Shown here one piece after another: positions 9,038-18,358 of a DNA stretch of 42,315 nucleotides. Below the pieces are notes generated by a model. It was not told the DNA's origin, ran no database searches, and was given only the letters and a program-made list of their open reading frames with translations. The stretch comes from Clostridia bacterium. GTDB lineage: Bacteria > Bacillota_A > Clostridia > Christensenellales > Aristaeellaceae. Made by a program: the position numbers and the translations under genes. The stretch covers positions 1 through 42,315 of the forward strand of contig JAFUDW010000174.1 of the NCBI GenBank assembly GCA_017464225.1, read 5' to 3'. How positions within the stretch are numbered: the first letter of the stretch is position 1; every line of letters starts with the position of its first letter.

Positions 9038-10219
9038 TTAGGCTTTCAGCGCTTCGGCAAGCTTTTCCATGCCGCGCTGGATGGTGGGGATATCGGCGTT
9101 GGAGAAGTTGAGACGCAGCGTATTGTCGTGGCCGCCGTTGGGATAGAAATAGGTGCCCGGTACGTAAGCCACGCCTTTTTCCACGGCCTTCATCAATTGT
9201 TCTGTGGCGTTTACGCCTTCCTTCAGCCAGGCGAAAATGAACAGTCCGCCTTCAGGCCGGGTGAATTTCTGTACGCCCTCCATATCCTTCAGGGCGTTCA
9301 GCATGCAATCCATCTGTGCGCCATAGCGCTGACAGGTGGCCGCTACATGGGGCTGAAGCAGATCGCGGCGCAGATAGGCTTCCACGATGGCCTGGTTCAG
9401 GTTGGCGGTGTGCAGGTCGTCCGATTGCTTGCAGATCACGCATTTGCGCAGCAGCTGGGGATCGTCGCAGACCAGGAAGCCCACGCGCAGGCCGGGGGAA
9501 ATGACCTTTGAGAAGCTGCCCATAAAGGCAACCTTGCCCGCCTGATCGAAGGCTTTGATGCAGGGCAGCGCTTCGCCTGTATAGCGCAGGGAATGATAGG
9601 GATCATCCTCGGCCACCAGCACGTCATACTTTTCGGCCAGTTCAGCGATTTTTTTGCGGCGCTCCAGCGGCATTGTGACGCCTGTGGGGTTCTGGAAGGT
9701 GGGAATGGTATACAGCATCCGGGGATGATGCTCGATCATGGCCTCCTCCAGAGCGTCCATGCGTAAACCGCCGTCGTCGCTCTCCACGGGAATGACCTTC
9801 AACTGATGCAATTGCATGGCCTGGGTAGCGCCCAGAAAGGTGGGATTCTCAGTCAGGATCACATCGCCCGGATCGGTATACGCGTCCAGCAGCAAGTTGA
9901 AAGCCTGGGTGGAGCCGGTTACCGGCAGGATAGAATTCATATCGGTCTTGAAGCTGAATTCCTGGGCGATATAGGGCACAAGCGCTTCCCGCAGGGAAGG
10001 AAGCCCTTCGGTCATGCCGTATTGGAGCAATACCTTTCCGTTGGTGGCTACCAGCTCCCGGCTGATATCGGATACGATATCGTCAGGCAGCGCAGCGGGG
10101 GAAGGGTTGCCGCCGCCAAAGGAGATCACGCCGGGTTTTGCGGTCAGCTTGAACAGCTCGCGGATGGCGCTGCCCGTCACGCCCTGAGTCCGTTTGGAAT
10201 ATCGCGGGGTTTCGTTCAT
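9038..10219 (-). CDS. PLP-dependent class I/II aminotransferase (MocR/LysN-like fold)
   Basis: 393 aa, fold-type I. Visible: [12 protein letters not shown] near the N-terminus, [30 protein letters not shown] (about 177-180), AEDDPY, and the PLP lysine in [14 protein letters not shown] (Lys238). The family includes 2-aminoadipate, aromatic and branched-chain transaminases. Sequence alone does not fix the substrate, but it is first in a transcript led by a T-box with a tyrosine codon as specifier and followed by tyrS. I infer a role in tyrosine or aromatic amino-acid supply. AACTGGAGGTGTAAAT upstream is the ribosome-binding site. Confidence 0.92.
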   Translation of the reverse strand: MNETPRYSKRTQGVTGSAIRELFKLTAKPGVISFGGGNPSPAALPDDIVSDISRELVATNGKVLLQYGMTEGLPSLREALVPYIAQEFSFKTDMNSILPVTGSTQAFNLLLDAYTDPGDVILTENPTFLGATQAMQLHQLKVIPVESDDGGLRMDALEEAMIEHHPRMLYTIPTFQNPTGVTMPLERRKKIAELAEKYDVLVAEDDPYHSLRYTGEALPCIKAFDQAGKVAFMGSFSKVISPGLRVGFLVCDDPQLLRKCVICKQSDDLHTANLNQAIVEAYLRRDLLQPHVAATCQRYGAQMDCMLNALKDMEGVQKFTRPEGGLFIFAWLKEGVNATEQLMKAVEKGVAYVPGTYFYPNGGHDNTLRLNFSNADIPTIQRGMEKLAEALKA

Positions 10220-10243
10220 ATTTACACCTCCAGTTCGTCAAAG

Positions 10244-10508
10244 AAAAACGCCTTCCGACACTAAGGCCGGAAGGCGGAATAAACCACGGTACCACTTCCG
10301 TTCAGTACATGCTTGCGCGCTGTACCCTCTGCGGGAACGAACATTCCCTGGCGCTGTATCCGGCGCACCGGCAAGGACCTACGCAGGCGGAAAACCGTAC
10401 CCTTCAATCCTGTGCTCCCGGGTGTATTCGCCGCGCTTCCCTCCCGGCTTTCACCAGCCGCCGGGTCTCTGAAAGGGCTTCGCCTCGGTTACTCTTCCCG
10501 TTCATTGC
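10244..10508 (-). ncRNA. T-box leader riboswitch, tyrosine specifier (UAC)
   Basis: Read on the minus strand. The leader has an AGUA motif on the 5' side of stem I, a distal stem CCGGC...GCCGG, and the specifier region GAA-UAC-A with UAC at 10426-10424. The T-box proper AAGTGGTACCGTGG lies at 10297-10284. Its UGGU would pair with an ACCA tRNA end, as expected for tRNA-Tyr (discriminator A). The terminator stem CGCCTTCCG/CGGAAGGCG (10276-10249) is followed by TTTTT. Uncharged tRNA-Tyr should stabilise the antiterminator and allow transcription of the aminotransferase, tyrS and downstream genes. Confidence 0.93.
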
Positions 10509-10514
10509 AAGGCT

Positions 10515-10543
10515 ATTATAAAAATAAACGGTAAAAATGTCAA
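10515..10543 (-). promoter_or_regulatory. Sigma-A promoter of the T-box operon
   Basis: On the minus strand TTGACA (10543-10538) and TATAAT (10520-10515) with an exact 17-bp spacer, just upstream of the T-box leader. Confidence 0.92.
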
Positions 10544-10572
10544 GGAGAAAAACAACAAATCTTTACAGATCG

Positions 10573-10581
10573 TGCTATAAT
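10573..10581 (+). promoter_or_regulatory. Extended -10 promoter for the Nudix gene
   Basis: TGCTATAAT 25 bp before the Nudix start codon. No good -35 at the expected place. Divergent from the T-box promoter. Confidence 0.6.
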
Positions 10582-10605
10582 ATTCTTGGTTTGGAGGAGA
10601 AGGCT

Positions 10606-11103
10606 ATGAAAGAAATCAAGATATTGGGAAGCAACCGTTTTGAAGCGTACAGCAAAACGCGGGAAGCTTGCCGTGCGGTCATCATGCGGGGAAAAGAGCT
10701 CCTGTTGACGCATGACCTGCAGACGGATTGCTATATGCTGCCCGGCGGCGGCATGGAGGGAAACGAAACGCGGGAGCAGTGCTGTATCCGGGAGGTTGAA
10801 GAGGAAACAGGTTACATCGTCCGTCCGCTGCGGCAATTTGCGACGGTTCATGAGTATTATGAGGAGTATAGGTACAGCAGCTACTATTTTGTTTGCGCCA
10901 TAGAAACGCTCGGTCAAGTACGCCTGACGGAAGCGGAGCAAAAAAGAGGACTTAAAGCGGAATGGATTCCGATGAAAACGGCAATTGCTTTTTTCTCAAA
11001 GCATCAGCAGTATGCCGCTGTCAGCGAAGAGAAGCGGGGGATATATCTGCGGGAATACCAAGCGCTGCTGGCCTGCATTGAAGAACATGAAAGCCTGCCG
11101 TGA
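10606..11103 (+). CDS. Nudix hydrolase
   Basis: 165 aa, hydrolyses a nucleoside-diphosphate-linked or similar substrate. The Nudix box is complete: GGMEGNE, seven residues, then REVEEETGY, matching Gx5Ex7REUxEExGU at about residues 47-69. ATG 10606 has GGAGGAGAAGG directly upstream, so the in-frame codons further upstream are not used. Single gene; no clear terminator follows, only an A-rich stretch. Substrate cannot be deduced. Confidence 0.92.
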   Translation: MKEIKILGSNRFEAYSKTREACRAVIMRGKELLLTHDLQTDCYMLPGGGMEGNETREQCCIREVEEETGYIVRPLRQFATVHEYYEEYRYSSYYFVCAIETLGQVRLTEAEQKRGLKAEWIPMKTAIAFFSKHQQYAAVSEEKRGIYLREYQALLACIEEHESLP

Positions 11104-11155
11104 AGAACAATAAAACAAAAAACAGGAAACGGGGAAAAAGCATCATATCGACGAT

Positions 11156-12274
11156 TTAGTAACTGATGAGCTTCAGCCCAAGCGCCGTGCAGAGCGTTTC
11201 GGCGACGCTTCCGGCTTCCACAACGACGGTGACCGTCGGATCAAAGGCATCCTTGGCAATCGATGTTACGGTGCCGGGCAATTGGATGACGGCGTTTGTG
11301 ATGCCGCTAAACGCTTCCTCCTCAATGACGGTCAGACCGGCGGGCAGTATATAATCGATCACGCCCCACTGCGCGGTCAGGGTATAAGAATGAATGACCT
11401 TCAGCGTTCCTTTCACCGTGATGTAATTATTGCTGTTGGGGATCAAATAGCGCCATCCTTTGAAATAGTGACCGTCCATTTTGGGCGTTGGTAACGCAAA
11501 AGAGGTTCCCCAATCCACCGTGACCGTGGTATCGGATTCCATGGCTCCGCCGTTCACGTTAAACGTTAATGTCATGGGCCGGAGCTTCCACACGGCATAA
11601 AGCGTCACATCTTCCGCGCCGATGTAGGTGCCACCCGGCTGATATTCGGCTTCCTCCGCTTCGGGGTCGGTGGACCAGCCGATAAAGTCAGCGCCTGTTT
11701 CGGACGAGGCGGCGCTCTGACCGCTGTGCATGGGGACGGCGGCGGGAAGCGTGACTGGTTCCCCGCTCATGGCCGTCTGCGCTGCGGGCGCTGCGTCGCC
11801 GCCGTTGGGGTCAAAAGTGATCGTATAGGCCCGCGAACCGCCAAAATGAATCCTGGCGTTCAGCAGATCGACGTTGGAATCATATATCGTGATCCCGCTC
11901 CATTCCTCCTGTGAACCGTCAAAATAAACGTCAGACAGCGCGTCGCACTCTGAAAAAGCGCTGTTCAATATGGTTTCAAGGCTTTGCGGCAGGTAAACGC
12001 GCTCCAGTGCCTTGCAGAAAAAGAAAGCGTGATTCTCGATGGTGGTGACGTTGGAAGGGATGTTGATGCTGGTCAGGCTTGGACAGGTGGAAAAGGCATA
12101 TGCGCCGACGGTCAATAAGCTTGTGGGAAGCTCAAAATCCGTCATGCTTTGGCAGTAAGAGAAAGCATTATTGTCGATTTTTGTGATGCCCTCGGGGAAT
12201 GAGACGCTCCTCAGCCCTGTGCAGTGTGAAAACGCGGAGCTCGCGATTTCCGTAATGCCGCTGGGAAGGATCAC
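11156..12274 (-). pseudogene. C-terminal part of BspA-type leucine-rich-repeat surface protein (after frameshift)
   Basis: Continues the repeat pattern of the fragment upstream in another frame. There are about five LRR_5 units (xLPSGITEIASSAFSHCTGLRSVxxP pattern). Then come two InlB/Listeria-Bacteroides-type repeats (ITFDPNGG...LYAVW and LTFNVNGG...LTAQW), and a last short LRR section ending TALGLKLISY. No LPXTG-type anchor or other cell-wall domain is visible at the C-terminus. The GTG at 12274 overlaps the stop of the upstream part, so a natural separate gene is possible but unlikely, because the repeat register continues across the break. Confidence 0.75.
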
Positions 12275-13443
12275 GGAGGACAGCGCTTCGCAGCCGTAAA
12301 ACGCGGATTGCCCAATGTAAATAACGCTGTCCGGCAGGCTGATATCAACAAGGCTGGAGCAACCGTAAAGGCTTGATCCTCTATCCTTAAGATCTGGGAA
12401 GAAAAGACGACCCTTTTTAAAGCGGTGCAGTCATCAAATACGCTTTGATCGATATAATAAACATGCGGGGGAAGGCGCACCTCCTCCAGGCTTGAGCATT
12501 CACGGAACGCGTAGCTTTGTATATCGGAAACAGCATCCGGTATCGTGATTTCCGTTAATCCGGAGCACCGTGAAAAGGCTGCGCTGCCAATTGTTTTTAA
12601 GCTTTCGGGCAGGCTCACATGATGCAGATTGCCGCAATAGGCAAAAGCCGCTCTGCCGATGGTTTCAATGCCGTCGGGAATGACGATTTCCCGCAACTGA
12701 TAACAGCCGTTAAATACGTTTTCCTCAATGCTTGTCAAATTGCTTGAAAGCTCGATATGCTCCAGACTGTGGCAACTGTAAAACGCGTACCGCTCAAGAA
12801 ACGTCACGCGCGCGGGCAGGACGACGCTTTTTAAGCTTTCGCATTCTCTGAACGCGTGCTGACCGATCCTTTGCAGCGTATTTGGCAGCGTCACATCGGT
12901 AAGGCTTGAGCACATGTAAAAGGCCCAGTCGCCGATGATTACTACATTCTCCGGGATAACGATTTCGGTCAGGCTGGAGCAGGCATGGAAAGTATAGTTC
13001 TGGATCGCGTCCAACCCCGCGGGCAATTGGATGCTTTTCAGCGCTTCGCAGCCGGAAAACGCGCTGGCTCCGATGCTGCTGATGCTGTTTGACAGCGTGA
13101 TGGTCTCCAAGCTTGCGCAATCGGAGAACGCGCCATGCCCGATGGCGAGAATGCTGTCGGGCATCGTTACGCTTTTGATGGACGAGCAGCCCTGAAAGGC
13201 TGTGTCGCTGATGCCCAACACGTTTTCCCCGTCAATTTGATCGGGAATGACGACGTTTTCGTTGCTTCCGACGTATTTTTCAATATGGATCCCATATCCG
13301 CCGTTCCCGAAACCGTAAGAATACGCGAAGCCGGAATCGGTAACAGGCAGGTCATCCGCGATCACAATGACATCCGCGGAGGCGGTAAGGGTCGTGAGCG
13401 AGAAAAGGATGAATCCGTAAATACTGAATAATATTCTGCGCAT
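12271..13443 (-). pseudogene. N-terminal part of secreted BspA-type leucine-rich-repeat protein, cut by a frameshift
   Basis: Start ATG 13443 has AGGAG six nt upstream and is followed by a signal peptide (MRRILFSIYGFILFSLTTLTASA). After a short spacer come about ten LRR_5/BspA units of about 23 residues with the pattern IxxxAFxxCxSLxxVxLPxSL. The pattern stops abruptly at RIEDQAF and the frame runs into unrelated sequence. Adding one T to the TTT at 12369-12367 (gene strand) restores YGCSSLVDISLPDS and joins the next fragment, giving one protein of about 760 aa. Such proteins are secreted adhesin-like factors in gut and oral Firmicutes. Function here unknown. Confidence 0.8.
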
Positions 13444-13531
13444 GGCATGCTCCTGTCGGGTCGGTCGAAAAGCTGACGGTCCAAGGCTGTACCGGCGGTG
13501 AAAGCCTGCTTTCAGGGAATGGATCCCTTTA

Positions 13532-13560
13532 ATAGTAACATAAAGAAACGGATATTTCAA
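13532..13560 (-). promoter_or_regulatory. Promoter of the leucine-rich-repeat gene
   Basis: Minus strand TTGAAA (13560-13555), 17-bp spacer, TGT-TACTAT (13537-13532) with an extended -10. About 90 bp of leader precede the start codon, with no recognised structure. Confidence 0.6.
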
Positions 13561-13612
13561 TCCGCGGTACATGATCCAAGGATGAAAACGTTCGTGAAGC
13601 ATATAAAAATAG

Positions 13613-14314
<702 letters not shown>

Positions 14315-14315
14315 A

Positions 14316-15221
14316 TTGAACGCGCTGAAATACAGTGATATACGCCGATATGCCGCAGAGGCCCAGTTCTCTGCGGCGTATTGCTTTGCGCCTGTTCCGG
14401 AGGACGGTGCGCCGGAGAACGTTAAAACGCTCGTTCTTCTGGCGAGAGCCTATACGCCGGGCGGACGGCTGGTGGATCGGTTTTATCCGGCCAGCAACGC
14501 CGCCTATCACGCGGCGAAGGAGCTGGCAAAACGGATGGCGGAAGATTGGCATATTGAGGTCCTTCCGCTCAGCAATCTGAAGCTGAAACCCATGTGCAGG
14601 CGGCATCCCTCCTTCGGCACAGGCATGAATACCCTCAATTATCTGCCGGGGATCGGATCCCGGTTTTGCATGGAGCTGCTTGGATTATCGGCGGAAATTG
14701 CGGCAGATGCTGAGATCGCATTTGATAAAAAAACGCTGCCCTGCGCCGAATGCGGCAGGTGCCGGGATATTTGTCCCGGCGGGGCGATCACGGAGCACGG
14801 ATTTGTCAAAGAAAAGTGTATCCGGTATTACATGCTTAGCGGAAAGCCCATGCCAGAGCACCTTCGCCCATATATAAAAGGCGGGGAAGGCGCAAAAGCC
14901 ATCGTGGGCTGCGATATTTGCCAGCGGGTCTGTCCGGCCAACGCGGAGATCGAAAAAAAACGGACAATGGAGGACGAATTTGATTTGCGCGATATGCTGA
15001 CGTGCAGCGATGAAACGCTGCATGCTTTTGCGGAGCTGTATGGAAAGAATTACGCGAACAGAAACCGGATCATAGCCCAAGCGCTGCTGGCAGCCGGAAA
15101 TTCGGGTGATGCGGAATACCTGAAGGAGATTGAGCGGCTCTGCCAAAGCCCTTCGGCGCTTGTAGCTGAGCATGCCAGATGGGCCAAGATGCAAATTGAG
15201 AAACTGCGAAAAATTTATTAA
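14316..15221 (+). CDS. QueG-like double [4Fe-4S] cluster protein
   Basis: 301 aa. The ferredoxin-like region has CAECGRCRDICPGGAI and later CDICQRVCP, the two-cluster pattern of epoxyqueuosine reductase QueG. It is followed by a HEAT-like C-terminus (RNRIIAQALLAAGNSGDAEY...HARWAKMQ), also as in QueG. The N-terminal half is shorter than in QueG (about 380 aa), and I do not see the QueG stretch DTGPxxDR...GWIGKN; at that place it reads RRHPSFGTGMN. It may be a shortened or divergent QueG or a separate paralogue. TTG 14316, directly after the upp stop, is the only start that fits; its ribosome-binding site is weak. Confidence 0.7.
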   Translation: MNALKYSDIRRYAAEAQFSAAYCFAPVPEDGAPENVKTLVLLARAYTPGGRLVDRFYPASNAAYHAAKELAKRMAEDWHIEVLPLSNLKLKPMCRRHPSFGTGMNTLNYLPGIGSRFCMELLGLSAEIAADAEIAFDKKTLPCAECGRCRDICPGGAITEHGFVKEKCIRYYMLSGKPMPEHLRPYIKGGEGAKAIVGCDICQRVCPANAEIEKKRTMEDEFDLRDMLTCSDETLHAFAELYGKNYANRNRIIAQALLAAGNSGDAEYLKEIERLCQSPSALVAEHARWAKMQIEKLRKIY

Positions 15222-15260
15222 AAAATTATTACGAAATATAGTGCAAATATTTCTAAAGTA

Positions 15261-15269
15261 TGTTATAAT
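15261..15269 (+). promoter_or_regulatory. Extended -10 promoter
   Basis: TGTTATAAT, 45 bp before the methyltransferase start. A small CTTGC...GCAAG hairpin lies in the leader; its meaning is unclear. Confidence 0.6.
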
Positions 15270-15313
15270 CATCTTGCAATCGCGCAAGGTGATTTTTGTT
15301 TGGGGGAAATTGC

Positions 15314-15895
15314 ATGCTGGAACGTACACAGGATCGGTCGAAGCTGAGTTGGCTTGGCGAAAAAATGACCACACAGCTCCACGGCGCGCAGAAAGCAATG
15401 GCGCAGTGGGCTATTGTGGACGATTACGACGCGATCCTGGATATGCGCTGCAATGATGTAAGCCTTCTGCGGCATCTTTCGCGCAGGTTCAGCCTGCGCG
15501 CCTGCGGCATCACAGAAAACGCCGCCGAAGCTAAAGAAATGCAGGAAAGCTTGCCTGAGGCTGAGATCTTCTGCGCCCGAAAGGAGGATATTCCTTGGCG
15601 TGACGATTGCTTCGATGCTGTTTTTTACCAAATTAATAAGAAAGAAAATGGGGACTGCGGCTTTTTGAAAGAAGCGATGCGGGTGCTCAAACCCAATGGG
15701 CAGATGCTGATTGCCGTACACGGATTGCCGGAGGTGATCTGCGGCGCCGCGGAAATGGCGGGCGTTGGCGAAATGGAGGGCCATTTGAAGCCGCACGCTC
15801 TTTTGAAAGCGATGGAGGCGGCGGGCTTCGCAGACGTTTCATACCGCATTTCCCGGCCGCTTGTGGGCATTGCCATGGGATGGAAACGCAATTGA
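15314..15895 (+). CDS. Class I SAM-dependent methyltransferase-like protein
   Basis: 193 aa. Methyltransferase-11-like outline: YDAILDMRCNDVSLLRHLSRRF in place of the usual hhExGCGxG, then EDIPWRDDCFDAVFY, FLKEAMRVLKPNGQMLIAV, and HALLKAMEAAGFADV. The glycine-rich SAM loop is degenerate (DMRCNDVS), so catalytic activity is uncertain. ATG 15314 has GGGGGAAA at a suitable distance. First gene of a three-gene set with a peptidase and a SpoIID-domain protein. Confidence 0.75.
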   Translation: MLERTQDRSKLSWLGEKMTTQLHGAQKAMAQWAIVDDYDAILDMRCNDVSLLRHLSRRFSLRACGITENAAEAKEMQESLPEAEIFCARKEDIPWRDDCFDAVFYQINKKENGDCGFLKEAMRVLKPNGQMLIAVHGLPEVICGAAEMAGVGEMEGHLKPHALLKAMEAAGFADVSYRISRPLVGIAMGWKRN

Positions 15896-15904
15896 GGAGG
15901 CGCT

Positions 15905-16552
15905 ATGGAAACCGGAAAATGTATACGATTTGATTATCAAGGAAAAACTGTGACTGTGCTGAATCAGCGCAGCAGACTGTGGACGCATCCCTACGACTAT
16001 AAAACACCGCAGACGGCTACGTTGTCAAGCGCCGGATGCGGTGTATTTTCTGTATGCCATTGCGGACAATGGCTGACCGGAAAGGAGTTTTCCGCTGAAG
16101 AGCTGGCGGATTTTTCCATGGCTAATGGCGGACGAGGCGATGACGGCACGGATCGTCCAGCGCTTCTGGCCGCTATGATGGAGAAGGGACTGGCAAAACG
16201 GTTTGGATTCCGGTATGAAATGGATGGACTTAGGAATGATTTGGATGTCCTTTGGAACCATCTGTATGAACACCGGGGGATTTCTCTGTGTAACCTTCGG
16301 GTAGGGCATATCGTTTCGCTGCTGGACGCGCGCATTGCGGACGGTGAAAAACAGGTACTGGTGCTGGATTCCTACAGCGAAACGATGGAGCCCAAAATCA
16401 TGCCTATTGTTCGCCAGGTCATTGAGGAAAGCGCCATTGATTGCGCAAAGCGCAATGATAAAGAGGTTTTCATCGGAGAATGCCGCCAATATGCCATGTA
16501 TTGGGCTGCCTGCGATACCATTCGGGACTTCAATCTGCTGTATACGCTTTGA
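15905..16552 (+). CDS. C39-like (papain-fold) cysteine peptidase family protein
   Basis: 215 aa, no signal peptide. A Cys in SSAGCGVFS (Cys45), then a conserved-looking LTGKEFSAEELADFSMANGG helix region, a His in RVGHIVSL (His135) and an Asp in VLVLDSYSE (Asp155). Together they form a plausible Cys-His-Asp triad in the order of the C39_2 family. The last third (about 165-215) has no recognised domain. It starts 9 bp after the methyltransferase with a GAGGAGG ribosome-binding site. Substrate unknown; proximity to a SpoIID-type gene suggests an envelope or sporulation role, by inference only. Confidence 0.7.
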   Translation: METGKCIRFDYQGKTVTVLNQRSRLWTHPYDYKTPQTATLSSAGCGVFSVCHCGQWLTGKEFSAEELADFSMANGGRGDDGTDRPALLAAMMEKGLAKRFGFRYEMDGLRNDLDVLWNHLYEHRGISLCNLRVGHIVSLLDARIADGEKQVLVLDSYSETMEPKIMPIVRQVIEESAIDCAKRNDKEVFIGECRQYAMYWAACDTIRDFNLLYTL

Positions 16553-16565
16553 AAGGATGAAATCA

Positions 16566-18305
16566 TTGACCGTAAAAACGCGAGTGCAAAGGCTGATGAT
16601 GGTTTTCCTGGCTGTCGTGTGCATGGCTCTTATGCTCGGCAGACGTGCAATGGCGGAGGAAAACATAGTCCGTGTGCTGCTCACCAGACTGAATCTTTCA
16701 GATCAGATCACCGTGTCTCTGGATGGCAGTTATACGCTGGACGGGATTGCTTTTCAGCGCGGTTCCAGGCTGACGTTTTCCTGCGCGTCGGGGAATATAG
16801 TCGTCTACTATGAAGGAATGGCGTTGGATGTTGGCAGCGATGCGCGTCTGATCCGGCATGCCGCTGTTGAAGGCAAGGAAAACGGCCTTCGCGTAAACGG
16901 CAGTTACGCGCTGTATTGCGGCGATCTGCAATTGAAGGCTGATAATAAAACGCTGCGCGCCATCCTGCATATCCCTGTAGAGGAATATCTGCTGGGCGTG
17001 GTTCCCTATGAAATGAGCGATTCATTTCCGCTGGAAGCATTGAAAGCGCAGGCTATTGCAGCGCGTACTTATGCCCTGAGGCGGATCGGAAGCAGCGGTG
17101 AATATGATCTGGTGGATAATACGAACGATCAGGTATACCGCGGCTATCAAAAAGAGAATAAAAACGCCGAAAAGGCGGTGAACGAAACGGCAGGCGTATG
17201 CGGCTATTATAAAAACGCGCTGGCCAATTGCTATTATACCGCCAGCAACGGCGGACAGGTGGAAATCCCGGACAACGTATGGGGCAAGGACGGCAGCTAT
17301 ATTACCATGCACGCCGATCCGTACGATTTGGAAAACCCGGAGAGCACCGTAAAAAAGGCGGTCCTGTCCAAAGCACCTCAAGACGGCGTGATCGGAAACG
17401 CAGCGTTCACAGAGGCCGTCAAGCTGCTCCTGTCAGAGAAGCTGATTTCCATGGGATACACGGGAGAAATTGAGGATACTCATATCCTTTCGGTGGAGGA
17501 TGCAGCATTGCATTCACCCAAAGGCGGGAGCGAATCGCTGGTGATGACCCAGCTCAGCATAACGCTGCGTGCGGAAGCGCGAAAACTGAGTGTACCTGCT
17601 GAACAGGAAGAGGAGATCAGTATTTTCCAGGTGCCGCTGGCGGCGGTTTCTTCCATCCCAACTTCCACGCCGCGGGCGATTGCTACAGCCGCGCCAACGC
17701 CGATGCTTTCCGATTTTGAAACGCTGGGTGAACCGATCACAGTGGATGTGCCTGTTTTTACCGCTGTAAAGCCTCTTTTGGGGCTGGGTATCAATGGAAC
17801 GAACAATGAGATATTCACCGTGGAGGAAACGGCGGAGGCTTTTATCATCGCTTCTCGCAGATACGGACACGGCGTTGGAATGAGCCAGCGCGGAGCGCAA
17901 TGGATGGCGGGGCAGTATAAATGGACGTATGAACAGATCCTCCGCTTTTATTATCCCGGCATGACTGTGAAACAGATCGATACCAATGTGAAATTGCCCT
18001 CCGCCGTAGAAGCGCGTTTTCTTGCCACGCCGGGCCCCGCGGCAACGCCAACGCCCCGGCCTACGCTGATTCCCCTTTCGGAGGAGCCGGCGGAAGGCGA
18101 ATGGCGGGCCCGCGTGACGCAGATCGGCGTCAATTCCTATCTCAATCTTCGCAGCGCCCCCAGCATGGAGGCCGATGTACTGCGGCAGCTCTATTACGGA
18201 CAGCAGATGATCGTGGAGGAGCAGCTGTCTGACGGCTGGCTCAAGGTGCGGATCGAAACCCTGAGCGGATATGTGATGGAACAATATGTGGAAAGAATAA
18301 AATGA
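16566..18305 (+). CDS. SpoIID/LytB-domain protein with C-terminal SH3 domain
   Basis: About 579 aa. Signal peptide (VQRLMMVFLAVVCMALMLGRRAMA), then a SpoIID/LytB domain with VEEYLLGVVPYEMSDSFPLEALKAQAIAARTYAL, YYTASNGG and RYGHGVGMSQRGAQWMA. A Pro/Thr-rich linker follows, then a bacterial SH3 domain (NSYLNLRSAPSMEADVLRQL, DGWLKVRI). SpoIID proteins are lytic transglycosylases acting on glycan strands stripped of stem peptides, in engulfment and related steps. TTG 16566 is chosen because AAAGG lies 9 nt upstream; ATG 16557 abuts the ribosome-binding site. It ends at a terminator. It differs from canonical SpoIID by the SH3 tail. Confidence 0.88.
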   Translation: MTVKTRVQRLMMVFLAVVCMALMLGRRAMAEENIVRVLLTRLNLSDQITVSLDGSYTLDGIAFQRGSRLTFSCASGNIVVYYEGMALDVGSDARLIRHAAVEGKENGLRVNGSYALYCGDLQLKADNKTLRAILHIPVEEYLLGVVPYEMSDSFPLEALKAQAIAARTYALRRIGSSGEYDLVDNTNDQVYRGYQKENKNAEKAVNETAGVCGYYKNALANCYYTASNGGQVEIPDNVWGKDGSYITMHADPYDLENPESTVKKAVLSKAPQDGVIGNAAFTEAVKLLLSEKLISMGYTGEIEDTHILSVEDAALHSPKGGSESLVMTQLSITLRAEARKLSVPAEQEEEISIFQVPLAAVSSIPTSTPRAIATAAPTPMLSDFETLGEPITVDVPVFTAVKPLLGLGINGTNNEIFTVEETAEAFIIASRRYGHGVGMSQRGAQWMAGQYKWTYEQILRFYYPGMTVKQIDTNVKLPSAVEARFLATPGPAATPTPRPTLIPLSEEPAEGEWRARVTQIGVNSYLNLRSAPSMEADVLRQLYYGQQMIVEEQLSDGWLKVRIETLSGYVMEQYVERIK

Positions 18306-18318
18306 AAGAAATAATACA

Positions 18319-18352
18319 ATGCCCGCCGGGTCAGTATTCGGCGGGCATATTT
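18319..18352. terminator. Terminator between convergent genes
   Basis: Ten-bp perfect stem ATGCCCGCCG/CGGCGGGCAT with a 10-nt loop and a short ATTT tail. Serves the SpoIID-domain gene and possibly the converging anti-sigma gene. Confidence 0.7.
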
Positions 18353-18358
18353 GGATCG

